From contig CACVBU010000588.1 of the NCBI GenBank assembly GCA_902728285.1, forward strand, positions 434,001 to 498,000: a stretch of 64,000 nucleotides of DNA. The letters run 5' to 3'. Shown here one piece after another: positions 23,101 through 34,951 of the stretch (within the stretch, counting starts at the first letter, position 1; every line of letters begins with the position of its first letter). The position numbers and the translations under genes were made by a program. The notes under the pieces are model-generated. The model was not told the origin of the DNA. It worked only from the letters and a program-made list of their open reading frames with translations, and did no database searches. Origin of the DNA: Clytia hemisphaerica (taxonomy: Eukaryota > Cnidaria > Hydrozoa > Leptothecata > Clytiidae).

Positions 23101-26100
23101 AATTCTGTATTCGATAATGAGTGTAAGTTTATTTTACGAAAAGCTTCGTATTTTACTCAGTAAATAAATGTGTTTTTTAAATTAATATACACGTCTTTTT
23201 TTTTTAAGAAACACACTTTTAAGAAACATGAGGCTCAGAATGCCTAAAAACCAAGAAACATCTAAGAAACATGCTGAGGCTGAGAATGAGAAAATAACAT
23301 TTTTCAATTCGGTTTTTTATAAGAACCTTCCAATCAAGGCTAATTATGTCAAAAAGTTTAGAAACATGTAAGAAACATTTAAGGCTCAAAAGGCCGATTT
23401 CTTAAGAAACATTGAGGCTGCTTGGTAAAACTAGTTTCTTAAAAAAAAAAACGTGTATGCTGACGAAGCTTATTGATTGATACAGATTTATGTGATAGTC
23501 TTTGTAACGAAGAAATACATAAAAAAAACACAAAATTAAGGCAAAGTTTGCACAGTTTCACGAATAAAACGAAGCCTCTACACCTCATCAAAATTGACCT
23601 AATCCCATTTAAAACAGGCATCAATTAGTTTTTAGAACGAACGAAGTAATAGTTATCCCATAATAATCCCGCGGCATTATCATATGACATGTTCTATTTT
23701 TGTATTTTATATGGACTGCAAAAGACTTCAGTATAATTTACTAACGGAAGAAAAAAACCATTTTAAAGCATTGGGCTTTCCAGAAAATTTTTGTACATGG
23801 GGGAAGGGTTGTGGAGGATATAATAATTTTTTGAAAATCTACCCCCGGACATTGTGAATTTTGACCCCACCCCCCAGAACAGATCTCACCCCCAGACAAG
23901 CATCAGTTGACTCCCAGACATTCAAAATTACTCCTAAGCAGAGCAAATTTGCCTAAAAAAACAAGGCAAATTTTGAAGATTTTTCACTACAAATTTTTCA
24001 CAGACAAAATATCCAATGTACCCTCCACCCCCTCCCCATGTACAAAAAATTTCCGGAAGAGCCCATTTGAATTGTAGAATTGATTGTTAAGAATTATCAA
24101 CAATAAAAAATCATTGAATTTAAAAATGAATGAAAACCAGGTGCGAAAAACTAATCATTCCATGTTAGAAATGATAAATGCAAAACAGAAACATACCTCC
24201 ATTTGAACCCAATCCATAATGGATTGCAAATCGGGATCATCTCTGTAGTTCGAAATAGTGTCCTTCAAAACGTCTTCTACATTTTTCTTGACCTGTTAAA
24301 ATTCAATCGAATAAAAAAGGAGACGTTGATAGCTCGCAAGATGATGAAGGTATTTCTACAAACTGTTATAAATTTGAGTCGATTGAGCTTCAAAAATCGA
24401 CGGGGGGTGAAAACTCTCAAAACTTAATAAGCGGGGGGGGGGGGTTGGAATGAAAATGTCCCGGGTGGAAACATTTTGAAAAGGAGGCTAATAGCAGAAT
24501 TAGAAAAAAAGAGAGGAACTTTCAAAAACATTTCCCCAAAAATTAATATAATAAGCAGGGGGTTGGAATAAGAATGCCCTGGATGAAAAATTAATTAGCG
24601 GGGGATGGCTACTAGGTACCCGAGAGTATATTAGGATTCAAGGAGGTACTACCAATGAGCTTCAGGGGTATTTTTATCTTCTATCTTTCTCAGCGTCATT
24701 AGGTATTGTTTTTTTTCGTCTCCTGCTTTTTAAAAATGTCTTATTTATTACAATAATCTTATTTTTTCAGTTAAAACAAACTTGTTTGAGCAATGCTTTT
24801 TCTCGCATCATCAAAGGCAGCTTCCTGGCACGCTCTAAGCAAGCTTAGTTCTACTTTTAAACATTATGGAGTCAAAATATGAAAATAGAAATGATAGTCT
24901 GAAGTAGAAATACAGGTTTTATGGCATTGACCTTTAATAGAATTGAGATTTTCTATTTCATGGCCGAGTTGATGTTTCCTGATTGCCCAAAAGATTTTAC
25001 CTTCTCTCGATCAACATAAACATATACTGCTATGGCAACCTCCAATAACAATAACACATCAATAGTGTATTCAAACTAAAAAAGAGAAAAAAAGAAACCC
25101 ATTTTGATTTCATTTACTTTAATTTATAAAAACGAAACGAAACTGAAACATGATAGCAATGTTACCCCCCATTTTGAAACCAATATTTTGAGAAGGACTT
25201 ACTAAATAATTTAATTCCTTACCACAATGTATCATGAAAAATAAAGAAAAATCATCAATTCAGTTTCAGTGTTTGAAAAGTACGTTTTTTGTAGTCACCA
25301 AAACAGAAAACGGATAAATCTTAGAATTATCCTACAAACAAAATGAAATAACTGCTCCCATGCAGTACGTCAAGCAACAATAACTTTTAATAGGAACACA
25401 AAACCGATTTTGAAAAACTATTCCCTTCCAAGATATAGATATTTGAGAGAATTCAGAAAGAACTACTTTGCCTTGGCCCTTGCACATTGTCTGTTATAAA
25501 CTTTTTGAAATATGAAAGTAAGAATTTAAGCAAAATTATTCATGGTCAATACTTAGTTTTGAATCGATCTAGAAAAATATTCTTGTGTCTGAACTAAAGC
25601 TAGTGGCAAAACATTTACTAGCCATAACATAAGAAAGCTTACCGTTCTCAATAAACAAACGTTTTCTCTCAGTGAACCAATACAACCCACGAAAGCTAAG
25701 AAGAACACTATAGATCCAATGATAATGAACAGGTTAGCAGGATCCATGTACCATGGTAATGTATTACCGATTTCCCCAAGTGATTTCTGTGTTTTGGCGT
25801 AAACACCAATCAAAATCATAACAAGCCCAACGATCTAGATATAAAAAAAAACAATTAGTTATTAAATTATTTTGTTTAGGTGTAACATTTTCTTTTCAGC
25901 AAACTCATAAGAATAAGTTGTGGAATTGACTAGATTTTCGAAGTTGTAAGGACGTTGGCACCATGGGATTTTACTTTAGTAAAAATATATATATTTAAAA
26001 AAAGTTCTTACCCAAAAGAGAACATTTAGTGCAAACAGTAAATACTTGATAACCAAGCTGACCTCTGATGGCCCCGTCGATCTGGTTCGCTCCACATTTC

Positions 26101-26107
26101 GGGGCAT
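20171..26107 (-). CDS. Tetraspanin of the TspanC8 type (TSPAN5/14/17/33-like), complete
   Basis: Eight in-phase exons on the minus strand: 26107-26012, 25834-25643, 25075-25001, 24292-24197, 22953-22834, 22548-22495, 21596-21471 and 20278-20171 (stop TAA). The product is 288 residues. TM1 is about residues 17-43 and TM2 about 67-82, followed by CIGSLRENVCLLR, typical of the TSPAN5/14 group. TM3 is about 97-116 and TM4 about 238-263. The large extracellular loop contains CCG (156-158), GPEDW, and eight cysteines (156, 157, 173, 184, 190, 191, 202, 225), the TspanC8 signature, with N-glycosylation sequons at N172 and N178. Family knowledge: TspanC8 proteins escort ADAM10 from the ER and direct its sheddase activity, for example in Notch processing. 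All junctions except those inside exons are phase 0. The last intron carries a word-repeat foldback element at 20486-20854. The start is the first in-frame ATG before TM1. Confidence 0.93.
20486..20854. repeat. Word-repeat foldback element (GCGTGAAT) in the tetraspanin last intron
   Basis: Ends GGCCCCCCCCCCAGCGG / CCGCTGGGGGGGGGCC, flanked by ACGTA on both sides (20481-20485 and 20855-20859). The interior has about ten copies of GCGTGAAT or GCATGAAT, often paired as GCGTGAATGCGTGAAT, separated by TTTTCCCGATTTTCC-like spacers. The minus-strand frames through it are repeat by-products. Confidence 0.7.
23188..23457. repeat. Foldback element, TACACGT...T-run family, AAGAAAC words
   Basis: Left end TACACGTCTTTTTTTTTTAA; the right end runs from a long A-tract into ACGTGTA. 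The interior repeats AAGAAACAT or AAGAAAC about nine times, with AGGCTCAGAATGCC/AGGCTGAGAATG. It lies in a tetraspanin intron. Shares termini with 35732-36021 and 56587-56834. Confidence 0.65.
23772..24064. repeat. Inverted-repeat element with TGTACATGGGG arms
   Basis: The left arm GGGCTTTCCAGAAAATTTTT then GTACATGGGG is mirrored by CCCCATGTAC then AAAAAATTTCCGGAAGAGCC. The interior repeats ACCCCCAGACA, CTCCCAGACATTC and related words. It lies in a tetraspanin intron. Confidence 0.6.
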
Positions 26108-27099
26108 GACTTGATTTGTCATAAATCTTTACCACTAAAAATATCTTTATCACTACTAATTCTAAAATTACAAAAAATTCATTTTGATTGAAGGTCAGAA
26201 TTCCAAGATTAGCCAAACCCAGGGGTACTGTGATTTGCACTACAGCAAAAAAAAAACATTTCAACCTTGCTTGGAACTCCATATTAAAATTAAAGGTTCA
26301 AGCATCTGCTATGCTGCGTGGAAGCTGGGTAGAATGCACTACCTGCCTTATTGATATACTATGAAAAACAAAAATGTGTATGACCTGGAAGGCTCATACA
26401 ATCTGTGGAACCTAGAACCTATGGTATTCTTTGGCATAAGAGCATAAAAAAACATAAAGACATCTTATATTGGAGTATCCAAACTTTTATTTTATAAGTT
26501 CCGAACTTGTTTGACATCAATTTTTGAGTAGATATGGTGGCTAATCAGATAAATAGTGATTCAGAGTGATATAACATAAATTTCCTCCCCTAGCCCTTGG
26601 TTCTATCAATTTCAAAAAAACCTTGTTTTTATAAATGGGGTTAAGCTAACATGACAGTATACTAAAAAGTAGCTTTCCTTTGCTGAGTCCTAAAAGCAAT
26701 AAAAAAAATCTTGTCAGTGATTATCCAAGTCTCAAAAGATGCTGAGGATTAAAAAAAGCCTGTGTGCTTCCCCTTTTCTTTGTAAAATGCCATATCATTA
26801 TGTCAAACTTGACTTCTCTGAAGTGGCAATTTTTGTACAAAAATGGAAAAAAACTGTGGAGCACCTCAAAACGTAGAGAAGTCCATCAGTCAAGGGACAA
26901 AATCGTTTTTTATATGGTCTGATCTTTTACCTTCAAGAGACCATTTTTTAATCTAAATTTCTAGAAAATACACACAAAAAGCAAAAGTGCACTCTAAAAA
27001 TGAAAGAAATCTAATGTTGGCAAACTTTTGAAACGTTTGGATTGTCAACAAAGCACTGCAAAATATCTTCAAATACAAAAAAAATTTATTTCGTCTTAT

Positions 27100-27766
27100 T
27101 ACGGAAGCCAATTAGTGCCATTTAGATTTCCCTTTAACTTTCTAACGACAAGACTAAAAAACTAACGACGAAAATGAAAAATTGACGACGATAATGAAAA
27201 AAAATCTTAATTCGTTTCGTCATCGAAATAACGATACGTAACTTCCAAATTCTCCATTATCATTATAATGAAAAAAAAGTTAAAAAAAGGAATTGCTCAT
27301 TTTTTGTTGTCAAAAAAATCGACGACAAATCTCGAAATAAAAATTGACGTCATAAATTATTGATTAGGGTCTTGGAATAGTGTGTGTAGATAAAACCCAA
27401 TTATTAAGAGATGATAGCCTGTAGACTCAGTAGTAGGCTACCTTGTGCTTGACTACTGTTGACCTGTTGACGCGTGTAGTGTACCCTACTTTACGTAAGT
27501 ATGAGATATAGTATGGACACCATGGTTGTATATATCGATATGTATGGATTCCTTATGCTATATATGTCAGTATGTTGTCCAAAAAAAATGGTTCACATTG
27601 GGCATACGCCTGAAAATACTTCAACCAAATAGTTCCACCGTCAAATTTTTATTTTCGTCATCAGTTTTTTATTTTCGTCGTCAATTTTTTATTTTTGTTG
27701 TTAGTTTTTTAGTTTTGTAGTTAAAAAATTAAAGGGAAATCTAAATGGCACTAATGGGCTTCCGTA
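27100..27766. repeat. 667-bp inverted-repeat element with TACGGAAGCC termini
   Basis: The left arm TACGGAAGCCAATTAGTGCC then ATTTAGATTTCCCTTTAA is mirrored at the right edge with one mismatch. The next 60-80 bp on each side are ACGACGAAAAT-type words (left) and their inverse ATTTTCGTCGT (right). TA ends suggest a TA target duplication. Middle unique, with no convincing ORF. Confidence 0.7.
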
Positions 27767-28273
27767 TCCTATAGCGCCCCCAAGACAACTCTTCACCATG
27801 ATATAAATGCTCTCTTCTAACTTAACTGTCTATGGCCAACAGCCCCCATGAAACATTTCACTTTTTTTCAAAATGGCTGTGCCCACTACTTTTTGCTAAG
27901 TTTCTTAATTAATGAGGGTGCTGATTCTGAATTTAAATGTTGCCAAGCTTGAAAACCCACAGTTTTGTGTAATTTGAGTTCTTGTGTTTCCAGACAAAAT
28001 TCTAAGGCCAAAAAATCATGATTTTAGGTGGGTCTTCAAAATCAAATGAGACCTCCATACCATGAAAGGTCTTTAAACTGAGCAAAAAAAAGTACTAGAA
28101 CAAATTTCCAACTTCCCTAGATCAAAAATTATTGACATCTTTTGACAATTTTGAACAGTACTTACTTACTTTTGGATACTTTTGGATTTGTTTGAGCGTA
28201 CCGCTCTGGCAAGAATCTTTTGATCCACACCACAATCTTCATTCAATCCATAATTCCTGAAGGAAGAAATGGA

Positions 28274-30266
28274 TCAGCAGAGAGATTTCATGTCTAAAAT
28301 TGAGTTTGAGTCAACTCTCCTGCACCCTGTATAACCACGGATTTGGGGTTCATCGGGAATTTTTTGCAAGTGTTTGTCAAGTGCATTTTTGAATTTGTCA
28401 ACAGTTAAATTTTTCAAGTTTCTAATGCTCTTTGGCATTGCATTGAAAAGTTTTGCTCCTTGTATAGTCAGGGTACTGTCGCGTAATTTTGAATTGTTTG
28501 GACCGGCGTATTTGCTAAAACACATTCGTCCTAATCTTGGATGGTCTTTAGATTTGAAGCAATCATTGATATTTGGCACAAGATTTTCCAATATTTTCCA
28601 GGTGTATATGATCCTGTAGCGTTCTCTCCTTCTTTGAAGTGAGTATATTCTAAGCTTCTTTAGACTTTCCCAATAATTTTGGTGTGTTCCTTTTATTTGT
28701 TTCAAGAATGATTTCTGGATCTCTTCAAGTCTTTGAATAAGACTAATAGTACTGGGGCTCTATAACGCTGAGCAATATTCCAGTATAGGGATCACAAGTG
28801 ATTTATAGAGATTGATCATGGTATGTGTAGAGCGGGAAGTGAAGGTACGTAATATCCAAGAAATGATGTTTTTGGCTTTTTCAATTATTGATTCAATTTG
28901 ATGTTTAAATAGACAATCATTGGACATAAGAACTCCCAGGTCTTTAACATATTCCTTTCCTTCAATTTTATCTCCTGATGGTGAGGTATAGTGAGATTCA
29001 TTTTTGATTTCTATATTTGAGCCATAACGTAGCAATTCAAATTTTGCATCATTCAATTTCATATTGTTTGCGATTGTCCATTGATATAAAATCTGAAGGT
29101 CTTGTTGCAATATTTTTACATCTTCAGCATTCTTTATTGACTTGGTTGTGCGAGTGTCATCTGCAAAGGACTTGACGATAGATTGGATAACATTCTCATC
29201 TATGTCTCCAATGAGTATCAGGAAAATCAGGGGTCCAAGTACACTTCCTTGTGGTACACCTGAGATAACTTCTTGGTTGTTTGATTTCACACCATTAACC
29301 ACTACAGTTTGTTGCCTGTCTCTCAAAAAGGACTCTATCCAATTATAGATTTTACCAGTTATTCCTAGCCTTTTGAATTTCGACAGAACAATTGAATGAT
29401 CCACTTTATCGAAAGCTTTAGAAAAGTCTAAGTAAACAACATCTACATTGGTCTCTTTGTCCAAGTAAGTTTAATATAAGATCATGTTGTTCAAGGAGCT
29501 GACTCAGACAAGATCTTCCACTTCTAAAGCCATGCTGATTTGGGTTGAAAAAGTTATTTTCGTCCATGTGTTTGACAATGTGTTTTCTGATGACTTTCTC
29601 AAAGATCTTTATAACGTGTGATGTTAAGGCGACTGGTCGGTAGTTTGCAGCCAGTGATTTGTTTCCTCCTTTGTAGATTGGGGTTATAGTTGATATTTTT
29701 AATTTGTTTGGAACAATTCCTTTTTCCAGACTGTTTTTCCATAGATGGCACAATGGGATGGCTAATTCTTCTTTACATTGTTTCAGGACTATTGCTGGGA
29801 AACCATCTGGACCAGCAGCTGAGGATGGTGATAATTCGTCAATGGCTTTCATTATGTCATTTTCAGTGACTACCATTTCTGATATTTCAGTGGTTTGTGT
29901 GTTGAAAGCTTGATCGTCAGGTGACATGGGTTCACTGAAGACTTTAGCATATTGATTTGAAAGGATGTCAGCCATTTCTTTATTCTTCATTGTAAGGTTC
30001 CCATTTTTGTCTATTAGTGGTCCAATTTTAGTTCTCACTTTTGATTTCTTCTTGGCGTATGCAAAGAAATATTTAGAATTCTTTTTGATTGATTCAATAG
30101 CTTTATTTTCCGCAAACTTTTTTGAATCTTGGAAGGATTTTTGCAATTTTTTTTCGATTTGCAGCAGCTCCTCTTTGATTTTTTTCTTTCGGGTTTGAGT
30201 TACTTTTTCTTTCGGGTTTGAGTTAGTACTGCAGTGTTTTCTACAAGCAAAACAAAGACATACCAC
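28274..30266 (-). mobile_element. Decayed, 5'-truncated non-LTR retrotransposon (LINE) reverse transcriptase
   Basis: The minus-strand frames 30266-29418, 29464-28760 and 28705-28274 together form one RT-containing ORF. Visible RT landmarks in order are AAGPDGFPAIVLK, PIYKGGNKSLAANYRPVALT, LDFSKAFDKVDH, SGVPQGSVLGPLIFLI and the catalytic FADDT. The C-terminal part has the usual LINE thumb/tail spacing. It is broken by one frameshift near 29463 and by an in-frame TAG at 28760-28762, where the following frame continues at once; a Trp codon is the likely original. No endonuclease domain is seen upstream, so the copy is 5'-truncated. The motif set fits the CR1/Jockey group of LINEs, but clade is not certain. 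A roughly 20-nt direct duplication (CTTTCGGGTTTGAGTTA) lies at the 5' edge, about 30187-30228. No host gene function is implied. Confidence 0.9.
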
Positions 30267-31543
30267 CCATCAAATCACCAATTGTTTAGCATACAATGTC
30301 AGATATTGAAATTAAAGAAAGTGGGGTGTCCTTTCACTCACTATTATCTAGACTTAACTGTCAGAGAGCAAAAGGGCTGTAACATTATCAGCAAGGTTTC
30401 TGAAAGAACCAACCCTAACATCAATAAACAAAACATCATTTTGCCAAGACCACTTTGTCTCCCCAAGGACTGGCTACATGTTTTCATTGTTGTTTCATTA
30501 ATGTTTACAAGGGTGGAAATAAAGATGGCATTTGGAGGCTTTCCTGAGAAATAAAAATCAGCAGATTGTATTAAGTGGTAAACATTCACATTAAGGCTTA
30601 TTATTTTGTCTGGTGTACCATTGTTGTTCTTAAATATTTCAATAATATGCCTTCTTATGTCCAATCTGATATCCCCTAATATCTGCTGATGCTTATTCAT
30701 ATTGTATCATAGCAAGCATTGACGATCCTTTCAAACTTTACAAGCACCTTTCAGCTCTACAATCGAGTGGGAAAACATGGAATTTCACATATAATGCAGA
30801 AATTACCCCACAACAACTTATGTTATTAAAAGTTTGGCGGCGTGTACAGTAATTGAATATGACTTTTGCTTGCTCTCCCATTTTAAACTGGCCCTATTAC
30901 CCAACTACATTTGGTTGTAAAATAGTGAGACTAGAGAGTGTGGTGAATATTTTACCAAGTGGTTGGGAATATCTATCAAGCGATCATATTAAATTTGCTT
31001 CTCTTCAAAACTAAAAACAATTATATTCACTCTTCTCTTAGAACAAGCACTTCAAAAGACCATAACATTAGACAGAATCTCAAACTGAAAAATCACCCGC
31101 GAAGGTAAAAAACAATCCTTATTCGGCTGACAGCAAATTATTCTCCTGGGAATAGAGCCGCCAAATGATCAAATCAAAACATTGATTAAGTGTGACGTCA
31201 TAATTACTGCTTTCAGTTTGCGTGTTTTGAAAGTTTGATGTGTGTACTCCGTCTTCGTGGAATTTCTTAATGGCATGAAAACAGAATATGCAATGTCTTT
31301 AAGAACAAATTCCTAAAAGGCTTTTGTTGTTCTTCAAATATTTCCTTTTGGATTAAGAAATTCCATCTTTTATTGTTCTAATGATTATAATATTTATTTA
31401 TAAGATGCTTTGTTGTCTTTTTAATCTTTGTGTAAACTTGCATATGTTTTGCATACATTCCAACTAAATCCAACCACGGCATTTTCGTTCCTGTATTTTT
31501 GCATACAATTCAAGATGGCGGACGCAAAGGCGAAAAGGTCTAT
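30267..31543. other. Gene-free interval left of the array-element fragment
   Basis: Frames on both strands at 30234-30700 lack motifs; they may be LINE 5' remnants or chance. Nothing else recognised. Confidence 0.35.
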
Positions 31544-31924
31544 TTGAAGATCAACTTCCCAAGAAAAAGATCTAAGGGGGAAGCGGAACCCACCTAGATC
31601 CGCGCACCACCGGATAGGCTGTTTCCCAGAAATTTTGCCGGACCTGAAACAATGACCCATTTACATGTGCAAAATCATTTTTACTTTAGCGTATAAACAA
31701 GGCCTTAAAAATCGAAGCGCTGTCTCGAGAATTAAATGACAAACTTTGGTTGGTTGATTTTGGCCGCTGCACGTTTTATTTTGTTTCAGACTTTCAAGTT
31801 TTAATTAATTGTCTTGCGAACTTGATTCAGGTAACTCTCATCCTTGTTGTGCAAATACATCATGTAGATGACTGATGTTGTTTTTTCTGAAAGCTAGATT
31901 TCCTAGTGTGACTAATTGGAAGAA
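31544..31924. mobile_element. Truncated copy of the CAGTTAGTCACACTAG transposon
   Basis: Matches the array units from GAAGATCAACTT onward through the right end (CTAGTGTGACTAATTG), without a left terminus. At the site of the hAT-like insertion in unit A this copy reads AGATCTAA with no insert. Flanking sequence after it is shared with 14098-14170, so the two loci have common ancestry beyond the element. Confidence 0.7.
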
Positions 31925-32141
31925 GACCATATTAGTGGCAAAACGATGGAGCGTTTGACGTCACTCCCGCGACAAGTTACACACGTTATTTGTTAAAATC
32001 CCTTCGGGGGATAGGCGGTTAGGTGGCGGGCGTTCTCTAATCCTCCAATCAACGTCCAGTCATTTTGAATGAAAACAAAAAAGTTAAAAAAGGGCGCTCG
32101 GTAGTAGCTCCTTATTATTCCTCTCTGATAACACCAGGGTC

Positions 32142-32330
32142 AAATAGACCTTTTTTCAAAGAGGCCACCCTGTTGAATAATTATGTAGTCCAGCAGAAAA
32201 ACAATGATAAAACCATGCATAATTATTACAATATGCATGATACAGTAATTATGCATGGCTCTATCATTGTTTTTATGGCTGGACTACATAATTATTCAAC
32301 AGGACGTCCTCTTTGAAAAAAGGTCTATTT
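32142..32330. repeat. Near-perfect palindromic element, copy 1
   Basis: AATAGACCTTTTTTCAAAGA at the left and its inverse at the right, with arms continuing through GTTGAATAATTATGTAGTCC and AACAATGAT for about 80 bp. It would form a long hairpin. Confidence 0.75.
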
Positions 32331-32403
32331 AGAAGAGGGGTGTCCAAGGTAAGACCAACATACAGAAGATATTCAATGGCGACTTTGAAAGATACTTTGA
32401 TTG

Positions 32404-32580
32404 AATAGACCTTTTTTCAAAGAGGCCACCCTGTTGAATAATTATGTAGTCCAGCAGAAAAAACAATGATAAAACCATGCGTAATTATTAAAATATGCAT
32501 GATGAAGTACACTATCATTGTTTCTATGGCTGGACTACATAATTATTCAACAGGACGCCCTCTTTGAAAAAAGGTCTATA
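32404..32580. repeat. Near-perfect palindromic element, copy 2
   Basis: Close copy of 32142-32330 in the same region, about 75 bp away, with small differences near the centre. Confidence 0.75.
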
Positions 32581-33939
32581 GCTTTGAAAATCTGTAAAAC
32601 TGACACTTTTTTTGATTCATCTTCAGAAAAGAAAACATATAATACAAACCTTCTTGGATAAATTTGATTTCATACTTCATTGTTGTATAAATTTCTACTG
32701 TCGTTGCAGAGTTGAAATTGAATGTCGAAAAGAAATCAAATCAAATCGAAAGCATACCTAGGCAAAAAAGCAAGAATTTTCTCGTCGCAAGCAGCCGCCA
32801 TATTTGTTTTCGGGAATTTATTTCGATTTTATGGAGAACATTACGTCATTATGTCTCCACCGCGCGGGTGGTTTTTTATTTTCAGCAGTTCCTTATCATT
32901 AGATCAATCATTCAAATAATGAATGGTTTAATTTTGCTCAGCATTTTTTGATAGAAACTTATTACTCATTGTTTTTACTTTTAATCATTTGATAATATTA
33001 ATATGCCATCGACTGCACGAGCTGCACGACCACGACACAAAATACACATCCTATACCAAAGTTGCACTTACACAAATGACAGATTGAAACTAAAATTTAC
33101 CCCTAAATTTCGAAAAAAATATCAATCGTAAACAAAGGAGTTGCTAGATTCAATCTGTCATCAAAAATGCCGCGCATTTTTTTAAGGCTTCACTTTTTCT
33201 TGCCTGAGATAGAAAGTTAGAGAGGGGTTAGAGATTGAACTCTAGCCCTTCGGGGGCTTTAAACTCAATGGTGTGGACTAGATTAAACCTTCGTCAATTC
33301 GTCAATTCGTCAATTTCTCTGAAAACTTTGGCCAAGACCCGGGGGGTATACTAAGGTTACGAGCTGACTTGGGGGGGGGGGGGGGTACCACCCGACTTTC
33401 GAACTTTGGACCCTTTTTTATACCCGGGACTAAAAAGGAGAAAACAAAGGAACATTTTGAGAATTTTACGACTCTTAGCAGGACAAATTTGACCAATTTT
33501 GACCAAATTTCGATCTTTCAGGGGGTAAAAAGTTGAAATTCTTCCGACCCTTAACGTTTGGCGGGAAATCCAAAAAAGGTATTAAGGCCTAAACCCCCGA
33601 GAAAACTATTTAAGAATAGTGCAAATGTTTCAAAAACAATTTTTATGTAGTTTCGAAGCCCTTAGCCTAACTTAGAAATTTGAACACTTTTTTTGAAAAT
33701 TTCTCTTTATGGTGGCCCACAAGAGGGCACAAGAGACAGCGGTTTCTGAGATTTACATTTAGGCGGTTCACCCCGGCAAAGATTCAGAAAAGAAAAAGTT
33801 TTTCAAGGTGAAATTGTGCATGTGATTCCTTAAAGAGTGTCTCTATGAAATGAGTGAAAGCAGTTTTTGAATAAAGTCCTTCTGTACCCTGTAATTCGAT
33901 TTTTCGTCTAAATGTTAAAATTTCATCAAGTGGGGGTTT
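32581..33939. other. Gene-free interval
   Basis: Contains a fragment related to the 1335-1620 repeat (33184-33265), TTCGTCAA triplets at 33291-33315 and a 16-17-bp G run at about 33371-33386. No supported gene. Confidence 0.35.
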
Positions 33940-34195
33940 ACCAACTGGACGGTATATGTGCGACGAAAAAATGTGGCTTTTGGAATCGCACCCTTACAGT
34001 ACAGAGAGAAATCGGTGATTGGGTAATAAAAGAAATATGAAAAATTGCACCCCAAAACCATCCACTGATTTTTTTGATCTGGGAACAATAGATTTTCTCG
34101 AGGAACTTCTATCCCCATTGGAATTTTGATAAAATTTTCATTCCCGTTGTGTGAAGAGGTTCCACCGGGACTCTGAGACAGGTGTGCTATTTTTA
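33940..34195. repeat. Fragment of a 'CTGAGACAGG' repeat family
   Basis: Shares AACCATCC-ACTG, AACAATAGATTTTCT, TATCCCCATT and a closing CCACCGGGACTCTGAGACAG with 61692-61976. Non-coding. Confidence 0.5.
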
Positions 34196-34951
34196 CTGGT
34201 ATATACCCTCTGTCTAATTAAGTGACCTGATAAACTCTTCAAATCTGCATTTTATCTCGATGATTTTCAAGGGCGGAAAGGAAAAAAGATATCAGTGCTT
34301 GATGTTCAATTACTCTATAGACCTACCATGAGCACCTCACAGTTTAGTTTTCTCAGAAATAAATCGACAGAGTCAGGAGAGTATTTTTTGCATTTTCAGC
34401 CATTTATTTATCTAAATCGCGATATATTTTTAATGTAATGTAATATGCAAAGTCTTATAAGCAAGTGTGGACGAAAAAGAAAATGAAGTAATTTTCTTGA
34501 TCATAGATTTTTCATAAATATTTAGGAATAAGTTACTGAATAAATTAAAGTCTGTCTATGGTCTGTCTCAAAAGTATGTGGACGCTTTAGTTTTTGAGCA
34601 TTTATTTATTTATTTATTTATTTATTATTCATTTATTTATGCTATATTGGAAAGCTATGCTCTGTTGGAAAGATATTTCAAAGGAGAATAATCTAAAGGA
34701 TAAAGATTTTTGAAAAATTGAAAAATAAAGAAGAAAAACGAAGTAAATATTTTTTCTACTGTTCTAAAACCATGATATCAAGCTTTTTAGAAAATTTAAA
34801 TCTTGCTGATTTCAAATCTGTGTTCACATTTTACGTATTATTGTCCTAGATAAAAAGTTGCAGCATTGTGAAGTTGGACAATTTTTACTGATCCTGGTCA
34901 TTTTTGACCATTTTAGGCCGACTTTAATACATTATTATACAAACAATCCAA
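34196..34951. other. 3' flank of the single-exon SDR-like gene
   Basis: AT-rich, with an ATTT tetranucleotide tract at about 34597-34640. No gene seen. Confidence 0.4.

Noticed and set aside
25995-26282. 95-codon minus-strand frame over tetraspanin exon 1
   Set aside because: Wrong frame. The real coding exon is 26107-26012 in another frame, with a TM1 sequence and proper donor.
32712-32951. Two overlapping plus-strand frames near 32.7-32.95 kb
   Set aside because: No family motif, no splice chain, and frames overlap each other without preference.
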